From Podospora comata (lineage: Eukaryota > Ascomycota > Sordariomycetes > Sordariales > Podosporaceae), in contig CP071493.1 of assembly GCA_017354895.1 (NCBI GenBank), forward strand, positions 1,984,001 to 2,048,000: a DNA stretch of 64,000 nt, in the 5' to 3' direction. The notes under the pieces were generated by a model that worked only from the letters and a program-made list of their open reading frames with translations, did no database searches and had not been told where the DNA came from. Made by a program: the position numbers and the translations under genes. This document shows, piece after piece, positions 11,043-21,426 of this stretch. Each line of letters begins with the position of its first letter. The first letter of the stretch is position 1.

Positions 11043-11833
11043 GTCGAGCGAGAAGTATATAGGATGCTGGTAGGTGTACTATACAGTTGGATATAATGAT
11101 GGAATATGTCGGTAAATATAGGGAAAGTTTGGTGATAGATGCGCAAACAGCTATGGCTCAGCTGTCAGGCTTGATAGGGGGAATGGCAGACGGGACAGGA
11201 ACAGCAAGAGGAGAACACCAGAGATTGTATTAAATGCCTACGACGCCCTACCTTTGCCCGATGACAATGGCACAAGTTGGGCGGTGCCTGGATTTCCAGT
11301 GGAGTGGTTGCGCAAGGCCCGTTGGGGACGGTGACGACTGCAGGCGATGCAACGCGTCACTCGTCACTGGTCCCGGGCAAAGAGTTGGGCTGCGCAGCCT
11401 CTCCGGGTGGCGAGCTTGGGCCTGCCAAGACTGCCATTGGCTCTTGAGGCCTCTTGAAGCAGGCAACTGGTTCAAAATAAGCTCTCTGATGCTGTGGGAG
11501 CGCCGATGCCTCTGTAGAAATTGACGAGCTGATGAGCCATGTGTTTCTCGTTGTGTCGTAGCGTAGTCCTGATATTGGGGAAAGGGATGGCATGTGACGT
11601 AGGACAGAAGACAACAGACCCTAACCCTCTGACAAAAAAGCTACCTTGGGTGTTTAGTCAGCTGTAAGACTGTGCTTCACCACAACAAGGCCAGCAGAGA
11701 CCCCTGAATCAGATCAACAATCGTCTTTGATACCGACGTCGGCTGCGGACAGTTTCGCTTACCTCTATCTTCTCATAAGGCATCCAGTACCCTATTCGCA
11801 GTCGACTCCATAGCCACTCCAAGCTCCGTCAGC
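11043..11833. promoter_or_regulatory. Divergent promoter between dynamin and NTPase genes
   Basis: This 790-bp region separates two divergently transcribed genes and holds no supported coding sequence. It includes a telomere-repeat-like motif (ACCCTAACCCT at 11618-11628), 206-216 bp upstream of the NTPase start codon. Confidence 0.5.
11618..11628. promoter_or_regulatory. Telobox-like motif
   Basis: The sequence ACCCTAACCCT matches nearly two units of the fungal telomere repeat (TTAGGG)n. Such teloboxes are known binding sites for Myb-type Tbf1/Teb1 factors in fungal promoters. Here it sits about 210 bp before the NTPase start. Function is inferred from position only. Confidence 0.45.
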
Positions 11834-12418
11834 ATGGCATCCCAGGAGGCCACCAGCCAAGCAACCCCGCAAAAAATCGTTGTTGCCTCGCTGAATCCCG
11901 TCAAAACTGGTGCCGTTCTCGAGGGCTTTACGCGCATGTTTCCCGGCGGAGCATACCAAGTGTCTGGAGTTAGTGTCCCCTCAGACGTGCCAGACCAGCC
12001 ACTTTCAGACCAAGAGACCCTCCAAGGTGCCCTCAACCGCATAAAAAACGCTCGCTCGCTTGAACCCGATGCCGACTTCTGGGTGGGTGTGGAAGGAGGC
12101 GTTAACCCCGAGGGCGAGGCGTTCCAGTCTTTTGCTTGGATTGCCGTGGAGAGCAAGGAGGGCCGTACTGGCAAGGCGCGCACCGCAACGTACTATGTTG
12201 CTCAAGAAACGGCCAATCTGATCGGTGGAGGGATGGAGTTGGGCCACGCAGACGATCTGATTTTTGGAAAGACAAACTCCAAACAGCACAGCGGTTCGGT
12301 GGGCATCTTGACGGACGATGTGGTCACCAGAACTTCGTATTATATTCAGGCTGTCATCTTGGCCTTGATACCTTTCAAGAACACCCAGTTGACATTTTCA
12401 TCGAACAAGAGTGGTTAG
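11834..12418 (+). CDS. YjjX/DUF84-type inosine/xanthosine triphosphatase
   Basis: A single-exon, 194-residue protein that probably hydrolyses ITP, XTP or related damaged purine nucleotides to the monophosphate, cleaning the NTP pool. Family hallmarks are the N-terminal strand IVVASLNPVKTGAV (residues 15-28), the SGVSVPSDVPDQPLSDQET segment, DFWVGVEGGV with the acidic metal-binding region, and HSGSVGILTDDVVTR near the end. This matches the length and motif order of bacterial YjjX and its fungal homologues. The C-terminal 8 residues after NTQL are poorly conserved. No targeting signal is apparent, so it is likely cytosolic. The start codon at 11834 is the first in frame and gives a plausible short hydrophilic tail before the first strand. 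Confidence 0.85.
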   Translation: MASQEATSQATPQKIVVASLNPVKTGAVLEGFTRMFPGGAYQVSGVSVPSDVPDQPLSDQETLQGALNRIKNARSLEPDADFWVGVEGGVNPEGEAFQSFAWIAVESKEGRTGKARTATYYVAQETANLIGGGMELGHADDLIFGKTNSKQHSGSVGILTDDVVTRTSYYIQAVILALIPFKNTQLTFSSNKSG

Positions 12419-13093
12419 AGGTCGGACGGCAGTGCAGCTGGGCGCGTAGAGCTGGATCTCGCTCTTCTGCATCTTGAGCCAGGTGATACAGAGTGGTAGA
12501 AACTAACATACGCATTGCAAGAAACATGCTACCCTCTCGGCCCCCAAAATGACCTTACAATCGTTGAGCAGAAATATTGTCCAATATCAGTGTTTGCAAG
12601 TCCCCAAATGAAGCCTTGTTCAGCAGCAGGCAGGCGATGCATGTGTAAGGAAGGCGCATCTTGCCGGTGGGCCCCATTTGCACGTCACCATGCAGACCAG
12701 CCCCACAGTGTCCTGTCGCATGTGGAGCCGTGAAACTGTTGCTGTTGAAGGTACTCGAGGACAGTACAAGGACGAGTCTACATTTGCAGCTTTGAGGGCT
12801 TTGCATACTCTGTTGATGACGGCTTTATCTTTAAACTTGCCTGGTATATACTTCTTCAAGAGTTGAAGTCTACATTCTCTCATCTCCAACCACAAAACCC
12901 CTGTTACTTCGACGGTAGTTGTACCCTTGACCCACTCTTTTTGTAATCTACCAGCGCCAAGCCTGCGTGACCAGTCGTCGGTTGTGGTCAACGGTCGACA
13001 GCTCTGGCTCGCCAGTTCACTCTGAAAAGTTCATCCCACGTCGTCCATCTTCGACGTGCCCGTTCACATCCCCTCAGCTTCAACTATGCAACC
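12419..13093. other. Intergenic region with channel-gene leader
   Basis: No gene is seen. The last 200 bp are a pyrimidine-rich leader of the Csc1-like gene. They contain a very short upstream reading frame (see the separate entry at 13086). Confidence 0.5.
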
Positions 13094-13097
13094 ATGA
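13086..13097 (+). promoter_or_regulatory. Three-codon uORF overlapping the channel start
   Basis: The sequence ATGCAACCATGA contains an ATG at 13086 that opens Met-Gln-Pro-stop. Its TGA (13095-13097) overlaps the main ATG at 13094 as ATGA. A ribosome ending here could re-initiate on the main frame by stepping back one base, so the uORF may tune translation. It is only relevant if the transcript starts upstream of 13086. Confidence 0.55.
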
Positions 13098-15909
13098 ACG
13101 GATTCGAAGACGATAAGAAGCCAAAGTGCGATGGTGACGAGTATGTCAAGCCTGGGCCCAAGGACCTCCAGGTTCAGCTCGTCATTTCCCTATCGCTAGG
13201 GGTTTCTGCCTTTCTAGCCTTTTGTGTATGTACGCTTCTCATTTTTCTAGTCCCAGTGAGCCTCTAACGAAAAGCTCCTTGACAGATATTACGACGACGA
13301 TGGAAATCCCTATACGCCGCGCGCAAACGACATGCCGAGATCGAGCTCCCACACTTGCCCGACACTTTGTTTGGTTGGATGCCCGCCCTTTATAGGATTA
13401 CCGAACACCAGGTTCTGGCTTGCGCCGGACTGGACGCATATGTATTCCTGACATTCTTCAAGATGTCGTTGCAGCTCTTCGCTGTCATGTTCTTCTGTGC
13501 CGCCGTTGTTCTCGAGCCCATCAATCGCCACTTTGATCCCGGACACAAACGCAACGACACCAACCCCTCCGAATTTTCCCTGCTCCGCGAGTATGCGCCG
13601 TATAGCGACTATCAAAGAGTCAACCTCTTCGGAAACGCTGGCGAAAACTCTGGCGACGACCATGGGGGCGATGACGAGAGCTTCAACAAGAACATGAGCT
13701 ACTTGTGGTCTTACCTGGTGTTTACCTATATATTTACTGGACTTACCCTGTTTATGCTGAACCGGTACACTCTGAAGGTCATTGGCATACGCCAGAACTA
13801 CCTGGGCACACAATCCACAATCACCGACCGAACGTTCCGATTGTCTGGTATTCCTGAGAACCTGCGCACCGAGAATGCGATCAAAACTTTGGTAGAAAAG
13901 CTAGAGATTGGAAAGGTGGAAAGCGTCACTTTGTGCCGCAACTGGAAGGAGATCGACGAACTGATGGAGCGAAGAACCGCAATACTCGCCAAATTGGAAG
14001 AGACGTGGAGTGTTTACATCAGCCAAAAGCCAAAATTACCAGTTGGAACGCAGGCAAATGGCGATGGGACAGCTTCGGGGGCACCAGAAGTACGGTCTGA
14101 TGAAGAAGCCGGCGAAAGTGAACGACTGCTGCGAGGAGGGCATGATATGCAGATTGACCGGCCCCGTCCTCAGGCAAGGCTCTGGTACGGCTTTCTTCGT
14201 ATGCAAAGTCGTAAGATTGACGGCCTCGACTATTATACCGAACGCCTCCGGTTGCTCGATGAAAAGATTATCGCTGCTCGGAAGAAGACCTATGAACCGG
14301 CCAACATCGCATTCGTGACCATGGACTCTATTGCAGCCTGTCAGATGGCGATCCAGGCCCTCATCGACCCTGGGCCGGGCCAGTTGCTAACCAAGCCTGC
14401 TCCAGCCCCATCCGATGTGGTATGGAGGAATACATACAAGCCTTGGTGGAGGCGGCGCTTTCAGTCGTGGACTGTCACCATCTTTATCTCGATTCTTTCC
14501 ATCATCTGGGTCGGTCCCGTCGCTGCCCTAGCATCTACCACCATCTGCACCATCAAGGCCATTATGCCCTCTCTAGCCGAGACCCTCAAGGACCACGAAA
14601 TCATCCGCTCGCTTATTCAGACCGGCATCCCGACTCTCGTGGTATCTTTGCTCAACGTCGCCGTGCCCTACCTCTACGACTTCTTGTCCGAACACCAAGG
14701 CATGATCTCGCGGGGCGATGTGGCCCTCTCCGTGATCAGCAAGAACTTCTTCTTTACCTTCTTCAACATTTTCCTCATCTTCACCGTCTTCGGTGCCGCT
14801 GTGGCAGGTATCCAGGAGACGTTTCGAAAGAGCCTGACAGACAGCACCTACATCGCCTACACCATTGCCACAAAGATTGAGGAACTGACCAGCTTCTACA
14901 GCTGCTTCATCATGCTCCAGGGTCTGGGGTTGTTCCCCTTCCGACTGCTCCAGTTTGGCAGCATAAGCTTGTACCCGATCAACCGCATGGGCGCAAAGAC
15001 GCCAAGGGACTTTTCCCAGATCATGCAGCCGCCCATGTTCTACTATGGCTTTTACCTGCCCACGGCGCTGTTGGTGTTCATCTTGTGTCTGGTCTACAGT
15101 GTGTTGCCAGACGGGTACCAGGTCTTGGGGTTGGGCGTGGTGTACTTTGTATTTGGGTATTTCACCTACAAGTATCAGCTGCTGTATGCCATGGATCAAC
15201 CGCAGCACGCGACGGGGGGTGCGTGGAGGATGATTTGCTATCGGGTCATTCTGGGGCTGGTGGTGTTCCAGGTGACCATGTCGGGGTACTTGGCGCTGAA
15301 GTCGGCGTTTACGGTGGCGGTGCTGGTGACCCCGCTGGTAATTGGGACGGTGTGGTATAGTTGGAACTTCAAGTGGCAGTTTGAACCGCTGACGAAGTTT
15401 ATTTCTTTGGTTAGTATCAAGAGGGGAGAGGACGAGGAAGAAGGGGTGCATGAGGTGGCGATTTTGGATGATGAGAGGGAGGGGGGTTATGAGGAGGATG
15501 TGGATCAGAGGTCGTTGAGGCGGAGGGGGAGCACGACGGTTGATGAGGCGAGGGAGAAGGGGTTGCGGTTTGTGAATCCTAGTTTGGTGGTTCCGTAGGT
15601 TTTGTCTTTTCTTCCCCTACTGTTGTCGAAAAGCGATCAAGCTAACAATGTACGTCTAGTCTGGAGCAACCATGGATCTACCAAGACCCACCACCGCCAT
15701 TCACAGAAGAGAGCGATAGTCTCGAGTTCGCCATTGGTGGTAGCGAAGGGGAGTACTCTTACGGCGCGGGGCCATCAATACGGAGCCAAAGAGACGAGAC
15801 GCGGGTTGAGGGAATCGCAACTAGACCTCCGGGGCCCGGGAGCGGGGCTGCTAGTAGTAACTCTTCTAGCTCGATAAGCTTGGGGGATACACATATTTGG
15901 AGGCAGTGA
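13094..15909 (+). CDS. Csc1/OSCA-type (DUF221) mechanosensitive cation channel
   Basis: I join three exons, 13094-13225, 13286-15594 and 15660-15909, giving 896 residues. The family comprises ten- or eleven-helix membrane proteins that form stress- or tension-gated Ca2+-permeable channels. Visible parts are an N-terminal helix (LVISLSLGVSAFLAF), the late-exocytosis-like region with LFGWMPALYRI, a cytosolic domain (about residues 190-400) and the RSN1/7TM block from about residue 430 (FISILSIIWVGPVAA... FFFTFFNIFLIFTVFGAAVAG... GYFTYKYQLLYAMD). The continuous frame stops at 15596-15598, but that TAG lies inside a good intron: donor GTAGGT at 15595, branch GCTAAC at 15641, acceptor CTAG at 15659. 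Splicing yields a further 83 codons (EQPWIYQDPPPPFTEESDSL... to a TGA at 15907), a segment with clear coding character. An unspliced transcript would give an 814-residue form. Confidence 0.9.
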
Positions 15910-17249
15910 GGGGTCAGTTTTTTGTACGAGGTGGAAGGAGTGGTTCGTTCATTGCGTGGCGCTTGGTGCTTCACACATGGTATTGGCTTTTTTCGATACA
16001 CAGTAGAGCGAAGCAAAGCATACTGGATGGGGGGATGGCTAATGGTCCTGGCGTGTTACATACACGCCTACATGATGGAGGAAACGAAGTACATGACGGG
16101 AGGCAGGAATGGATGGGCGTTTTTGATGGGAATACCAGGGTACGCGTACATAACAGAGTTGGGGGGTTTATGATGAGAGAGAGATTGTAATGATGGGGGA
16201 AAAGTGCAGTATTGCTTCCACTTTTCTTTCTTGCGTTTGTTTGCCACGAATGTTTATTCCTACGAGGTCGTTTTGTATTCTTGTGTAAAGTAATTCATTG
16301 TCTGGTGTTTTATTCACAATATTTTTGACGGCGTTGCGATGGAATTTTCCCCAACCGGAACATGAGATCGGGACAAGCTATATTTGCTATATTTATGAAA
16401 GTAACCTATTCTCATCGTGGTGGTGGTATTTGAGATGGTGTTGCCCTCATCGTCCTGGTAAACAAACCAACCCCTCCTTTGCTGCACGCCTTTGCCTTCC
16501 AAGAAACCCTTGGCACTTCTAGCGCTTCAAGCATCAAAACCCCCACTGTCGACACCCCTGTCCTTTCATGCCACTTCGCGTCTTTCGTTCGCATCAAAAA
16601 AGAACCCCAACCCCTGCCCCACTTCTCGCCGATAAATCCGCCGCTTGTCCGCGCGCTCGCTCGGCGCTTCGGAGGGTCACGCCGAAAGGGGTAGGTAAGC
16701 TGCCCGAGGGGGGGCAATTGGCATGTCCATAGGGTAGGATTTTGGATGTTAGTTTTTTTTTGTCTGGGGTTGGGCCAAGTTGAGGATTTTCAGGTCTGGT
16801 TTGAAGGTCACAGCTCATGTTCGGGGATATTCAAGAATATGTTTAGGATTTTTTTGGTCCATTTCGTTATCATATCATTAACATAGGCCACCGCCACCCT
16901 TCTAAGCTTTCCTCTCAGCTCTCCAAGTGTGGTAGCCAGAAATAAAGGAAACATGAGTCTCTCTGTGTGTGCCGCATGGCCGACCAGTTCTAGCTCCCCC
17001 TGTCTCACTCCAGCGTCTCTACAACGGATTCTCTCTCCGCCCCATGCCAGTCTCACTCGTTTGATCCCCGTCTAAAAGTCGTCGCTGTAAAACGCCCTTC
17101 TTCCTCCGTTCCTGGTATCACTCCTTGGAAAAGTCAAGGATCCCCGTATATAGGTCGATATTAACGAATTACCGATGAAGAGCAACGCAATCGGATCATG
17201 TACATGGTAGGGGCGCGTGAATTAGCATTGCGTGTGTGGTTGGGTATCT
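15910..17249. other. Convergent intergenic region
   Basis: This 1.3-kb stretch lies between the 3' ends of the channel gene and IDH1. Short open frames occur on both strands without domains. It most likely holds the two 3' UTRs; a T-rich stretch near 16200-16330 would suit the channel gene's polyadenylation. Confidence 0.5.
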
Positions 17250-18602
17250 TTACAACGAGTTCTCCATGGAGGTGAGGATGGCGCGGGTGAATTCGTGGGT
17301 GGTGGCATTACCGCCCATGTCGGGGGTGCGGATCTTGCTGTAGTGGTATTAGCAAACTGTGCATAGCAACAGACCTCGTCATAACTTACCCCTCGGCAAT
17401 CACGCTGTAGACAGCGTTGGAGATGCGATTGGCATGGTCATCAAGGCCGAGGTGGCGGAGAAGCATGGTACCGCTGAGAAGAAGAGCGGTAGGGTTGGCC
17501 TGGTCCTTGCCCTTGATGTCAAGACCAACGTGTCTGCAACCGGGCTCGAAGACGGCGACATCACGACCCATGTTGCAGCCGGGAACGACACCAGGACCAC
17601 CAACGAGAGCGGCAGCAATGTTGGACAGGATACCACCATAAAGGTTGGGCATGACCATGACGTCGAACTGCTGGGGCTTGCTGACGCACTGCATGGAGGC
17701 GTTGTCGACAATCATATCGTTGCACTCAAGCATGGGGTACTGCTTCGAGAGAGCTTGGAATGTGTTGCGGAAGAGACCATCGGCAAGCTTCATGATGTTG
17801 GCCTTGTGTATGCAGGTAACCTTCTTGCGGTGGTTGGCAAGGGCGAAGCTGAAAGCGAACTTGGCGATGCGCTCAGACTTGGCGCGGGTGATAATCTTGA
17901 GGGACTCGACGACACCGGGCACGCTCTGGTGCTCGAGACCGCTGTACTCGCCCTCGGTATTCTCACGGATGATGGCGAGGTCAATGCCGTCGTGGCGGGT
18001 CTTGAGGCCGGGGATGTTCTTGATCAGGGAGATGGAGGCATAGATATCGAGCTCCTGGCGCATGGCGACGTTGAAAGACTGGTGGCCGGAGCGGCTGATG
18101 GGGGTGTGGAGGATACCCTTCAGACCGAGCTTGTTGCGCTTGAGGGAGGCAACGGCATCGGCGAAAGCCTCCTCGGTGCGGCCGGTTGGGGTCGCATCTG
18201 AGAGACCGGAGACCTCGATCTGCTCCCAGGTAACTGGCACATTGTCGGCCTTGAAGATGGTCTTGACGCTCTCGGCGACCTCGGCACCGATACCATCACC
18301 AGGGATGAGGGTGACGGTGTACTTGCCACCGTACTTGGTGGGCTTGAAGATATCGGCCTGAAGGGACTGGGCGGGGGTGTCCTGGACACTGGCGAAGCCG
18401 CGCGCAATGTTGAGGCGCTGGCTGGGCTGAGCGGCAGCCCTGAGAAGGCGCTATTCGCGGAGAGAAAGGCAGTCAGTATGAGGATGGTTGGTGGTGGGGA
18501 AGCTGGCTAATCGCAACGACTTGCAGGGGTTCCAGGAGGAGGGGTGTTGGTGACGACAAGACTCAAGACTAGACTCACCTGCGCAGAGTTCCTGGAAAGC
18601 AT
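17250..18602 (-). CDS. IDH1: NAD-dependent isocitrate dehydrogenase subunit 1, mitochondrial
   Basis: This gene encodes the regulatory subunit of the TCA-cycle enzyme that oxidises isocitrate to 2-oxoglutarate with NAD+ in the matrix, working as a heteromer with IDH2. Three exons on the minus strand, 18602-18579 (MLSRNSAQ), 18450-17390 and 17337-17250, give 390 residues. The N-terminus is an Arg/Ser/Ala-rich presequence. Then follow KYGGKYTVTLIPGDGIGAEV, the ENTEGEYSGLEH segment, HKANIMKLADGLFRNTF, CNDMIVDNASMQ and GPGVVPGCNMGRDVAVFEP. The pattern fits IDH1 better than IDH2. The short last exon supplies KIRTPDMGGNATTHEFTRAI to the stop. Introns are 128 nt and 52 nt with GTGAGT and GTAAGT donors. 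The long plus-strand frame at 17359-18201 is only the complement of this gene. Confidence 0.95.
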
Positions 18603-19475
18603 GTTGAGAATATGGATAGGACGGGAAGAGGGTATCGTGAGGCTGGCCGGCGACAAAAAAAGAGCGAGCGGTAGGAAATGCGAAGGGAGGGAAAGGTTTC
18701 TGACGGGAGGAGGAGAGCAAAAGAGCAAATGCCGCAAAGCAAAAGGAAGCACCTGCCTGCCTTGTTGGTCGAGCTGTTTTTTAGGTCTCCATCTTCCCGG
18801 TCGGGTGGGTCTCGGCGCTGTTCAGCAACAGTGCGCTAAGGCGAAGAAGTTTTAGTGCAGCAAGGCGGGCGGGGCACGGTTTCCATTCTGTGACGTCTGC
18901 AACGTCGGCGCCACGGAAAGCTGCGGGTTTGGAACCATCTGCCAAGACCCCAAGAGCCCAGCGAAGGCCTTGCAGCAAACGATTGATCATGGCGGTTGAT
19001 AACACAACGGCCGATATCATGGTGAGATCTCTATCTTTATTCACTGCCTATCCATACCTATCTCACTACCTAGGTAATATCTACTGTAGTCACCAAACAG
19101 CTCCATGTCTCCGCCCACCTCAACCTAACTCACATGTCATGTTTCCGAAAACAGAACACCAATTAACAGCTGTCCAATTGGCCAATGAAAGGAAAACGAT
19201 TGCGGTGGCGGCAGGCATTCCTCTGCTGTGGCAGCAATCATTCCTCTGCTGTGGCAGCAATCCATGCGAGGGTGACAGTCCGGACGAACTACAGCAGTCG
19301 TCGGTAGTATATCTTCGGCCTCTTTACAATATCTTAAGTAATTCCAAAGCTAGCCTTGCGGGGAATAACCCAGCACCCAGCCCACGCAAAAAGAACCATC
19401 AAGCTTCTGGCAAGGCCATCTGGCCCAGATCACCAAACAGAAAAGGTCAAAAAGAATCGTCTGTGACGGGAATTG
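18603..19475. other. Promoter and leader region of IDH1
   Basis: No supported gene. The proximal part is the IDH1 leader. A perfect 23-bp tandem duplication lies at 19217-19262. Confidence 0.5.
19217..19262. repeat. Perfect 23-bp tandem duplication
   Basis: The unit beginning ATTCCTCTGCTGTGGCAGC occurs twice without mismatch at 19217-19239 and 19240-19262. It lies in non-coding DNA upstream of the tRNA's 3' end. Perfect identity suggests recent slippage. Confidence 0.9.
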
Positions 19476-19562
19476 AGCCCGACGTGGGGGTCGAACCCAC
19501 AACCTTGAGATTTCGGAGTACTCCTTAAGAGTCTCACGCTCTACCGATTGAGCTAGCCGGGC
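19476..19562 (-). tRNA. tRNA-Lys(CUU) with 14-nt intron
   Basis: The minus strand folds as a tRNA. The acceptor stem pairs GCCCGGC with GTCGGGC (one G-U), the D arm contains TAGCTCAATCGGTAGAGC, the anticodon stem pairs TGAGA with TCTCA, and the T arm contains GTGGGTTCGACCCCCAC. The anticodon loop begins CTCTTA, giving CUU for lysine. A 14-nt intron (AGGAGTACTCCGAA) interrupts the loop just after the base following the anticodon, the canonical site for nuclear tRNA introns, and can form a small hairpin. Total length is 87 nt. Confidence 0.93.
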
Positions 19563-19642
19563 AACGGCTAATTGGTTGCTCAACATTGTCCGAGGTTGGC
19601 TACAAGTCAACAGCTTTCAATAATATGCAGCCCTGGCAACAG

Positions 19643-20692
19643 TCACAGCGTTTTAAACTCAACATCCCTCCGAAAGCTCCAACCACCCAGTGCCGGCAAC
19701 AGCTCGTATCCCAGCACACCTTCGATCAAAGCAGCAACCATGGGCGCCGTCACTTGGAACTCGTTTGTGTACCGGGTGTGCTCCGTGCTAAGGACGAGCG
19801 AGTTGAACATTTCGCCCAGTCCGAACGCAGACTGATGGAGCGTTATCTGGACAGCTGGAGGATTGGTGGTATCATGGCGATTGACCCGACACCAGCGTTG
19901 CAGATACTCCGACAAGAACTGAAGGGTAGGGCTGTGGCTGCAGTGCAACTCGATCCTCTTGGTGCTTGCCGTCATGGTCAGGTAATAGGGCGGTCGAAGA
20001 AACAGCTGGTCGGGGCGTGGTAGAGACGCCGCGTCGGGAAGAAACTCGACCTTTGCTCGTGGCTTGGAGGCGTCGACATTGACCTCTACCTCTGCCCAGT
20101 CGTCTCCAGGTGTCGTGGTGGCCTGGGCATCCCGAACCGGAAGCTCGGTTTGCTTCTTGTCGGTATCGAAGCAAGTAAGGAGGTTGCCACGAAAGATGGG
20201 AAACAATTCGGTTGGTTGAAGCTGAAAGGCCTGTTTCTTGGGAAGAGAGACGACAAACCCTCGCCGCTGCTCCGACCACGACGTGGCGGCCTTGTCCGAG
20301 TCCGCAACGGCTATAAAGATCCTGAGGCGAGAGGGGACCTTTTCTAGCAACTGCTCCCCCCACGCTTCGTGTTCAGAGTCATCCAAAAGCTCGATCATGC
20401 TCTTGACCCATACTAGAACGCACCCAGTGACGCTAGCCACGAGGTCCAGTTTGTCGGGATAATAGGAGTCAAGCTCGGTGATCAAAAGATGCCATTCGGG
20501 CTCAGCGTCCACCTCGTGGCCCAAGATTTCTTCGAGCTTCCTGACGGCCGTTTGGAGTGCGCCATCCTCCTTTTTCCAAACGTCACGGATTCCGATTTGG
20601 GCTTTGAGCGGTCTGTCGTGATCAGTTAGCGTCAGGTATGCTCGTCTGTTGGCACACGTGTGGTGGCATGGCATTACTCACATTGAGGGCAT
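19643..20692 (-). CDS. Unrecognised fungal protein, 326 aa
   Basis: I do not recognise this protein. The gene model has a tiny first exon (20692-20682, ATG CCC TCA AT) and a second exon (20612-19643) joined over a 69-nt intron with donor GTGAGT, branch GCTAAC and acceptor ACAG. The frame runs MPSIPLKAQIGIRDVWKKED and continues with no membrane segments or signal peptide. An N-terminal half contains DLVASVTGCVLVWVKSMIEL, and a strand-rich second half ends in WSFRRDVEFKTL. Composition is that of a soluble cytosolic protein. The downstream tRNA-Lys gene lies only 80 bp beyond its stop on the same strand. It is convincing as a gene because the splice phase fits and the frame stays open for 323 codons. 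Confidence 0.7.
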
Positions 20693-21426
20693 GGTTGCTG
20701 GCTTTGCGCTTCGCACCGGTTACTGATTTGGGAGGACAGAAACATCGAGCCGTGCGTTGTTCGTCTCTTTTAACCACATTGTTGATGCCACAAACTCGCT
20801 ACCCTTTGTTGAGGGAGGCAGCATGCTTGGCAACCCCTGAAGGCGCGCGAGGCGCCAGAGCTGAGCGCGGGGATGGCTTGGCACCAAAGGGCCATCTGCA
20901 AGGCGGACTGGAGATTGCCATGTTCTTGTTAAGCAATGTCAACAAACTAGATGTCATATCTCGTGTAGGACGGCGGCAAAGTTGCCTTTCTTGGAACAAC
21001 AAGGAGTATGCATGTTGACTTTGGCGTTTCCCCTCGGTTGCGTTCCTGATACTATGCAGTTCTTTGGGCGCTAGAGCGGCAGCCTGGAGTGGGCCGACGA
21101 CTCATTTCCACAAGCAGAGCGGTCAACGTTTTGGAAACTGAGCTTCTGCAACAACTCCCGTGAGGCTGACCGAACCTCCGTGACTCGACAGAATGTGGCC
21201 CAGGGTGTCACCGAACCCCCGGAAGGGATGCTTAGGCAAGTGATGTGCTCGGTCACTGGAAGACGCGGGTGGGCGTGAGGAGCGATGCGACTTTTGGACA
21301 TAAAGAGGGGACCTCTGGCTGTCCAGGAGGTCCAACATCTTCAGCATCATCTCGAACATCCTCGCCCGCCTCTTTTCAACTCTACCACATTCTTCCCAAC
21401 TACCATCACTCAATAAATCCGTCACC
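20693..21426. other. Divergent intergenic region
   Basis: This lies between two divergently transcribed genes of unknown function. I see no gene; the last 100 bp are a C/A-rich leader of the gene at 21427. Confidence 0.5.

Noticed and set aside
14573-15451. 292-codon minus-strand frame inside the channel gene
   Set aside because: Shadow of the Csc1-like coding exon; His/Gln/Arg-rich reading typical of an antisense frame.
17359-18201. 280-codon plus-strand open frame
   Set aside because: It is the exact complement of the IDH1 coding exon, has no domain and no leader; it is open because of codon bias in IDH1.
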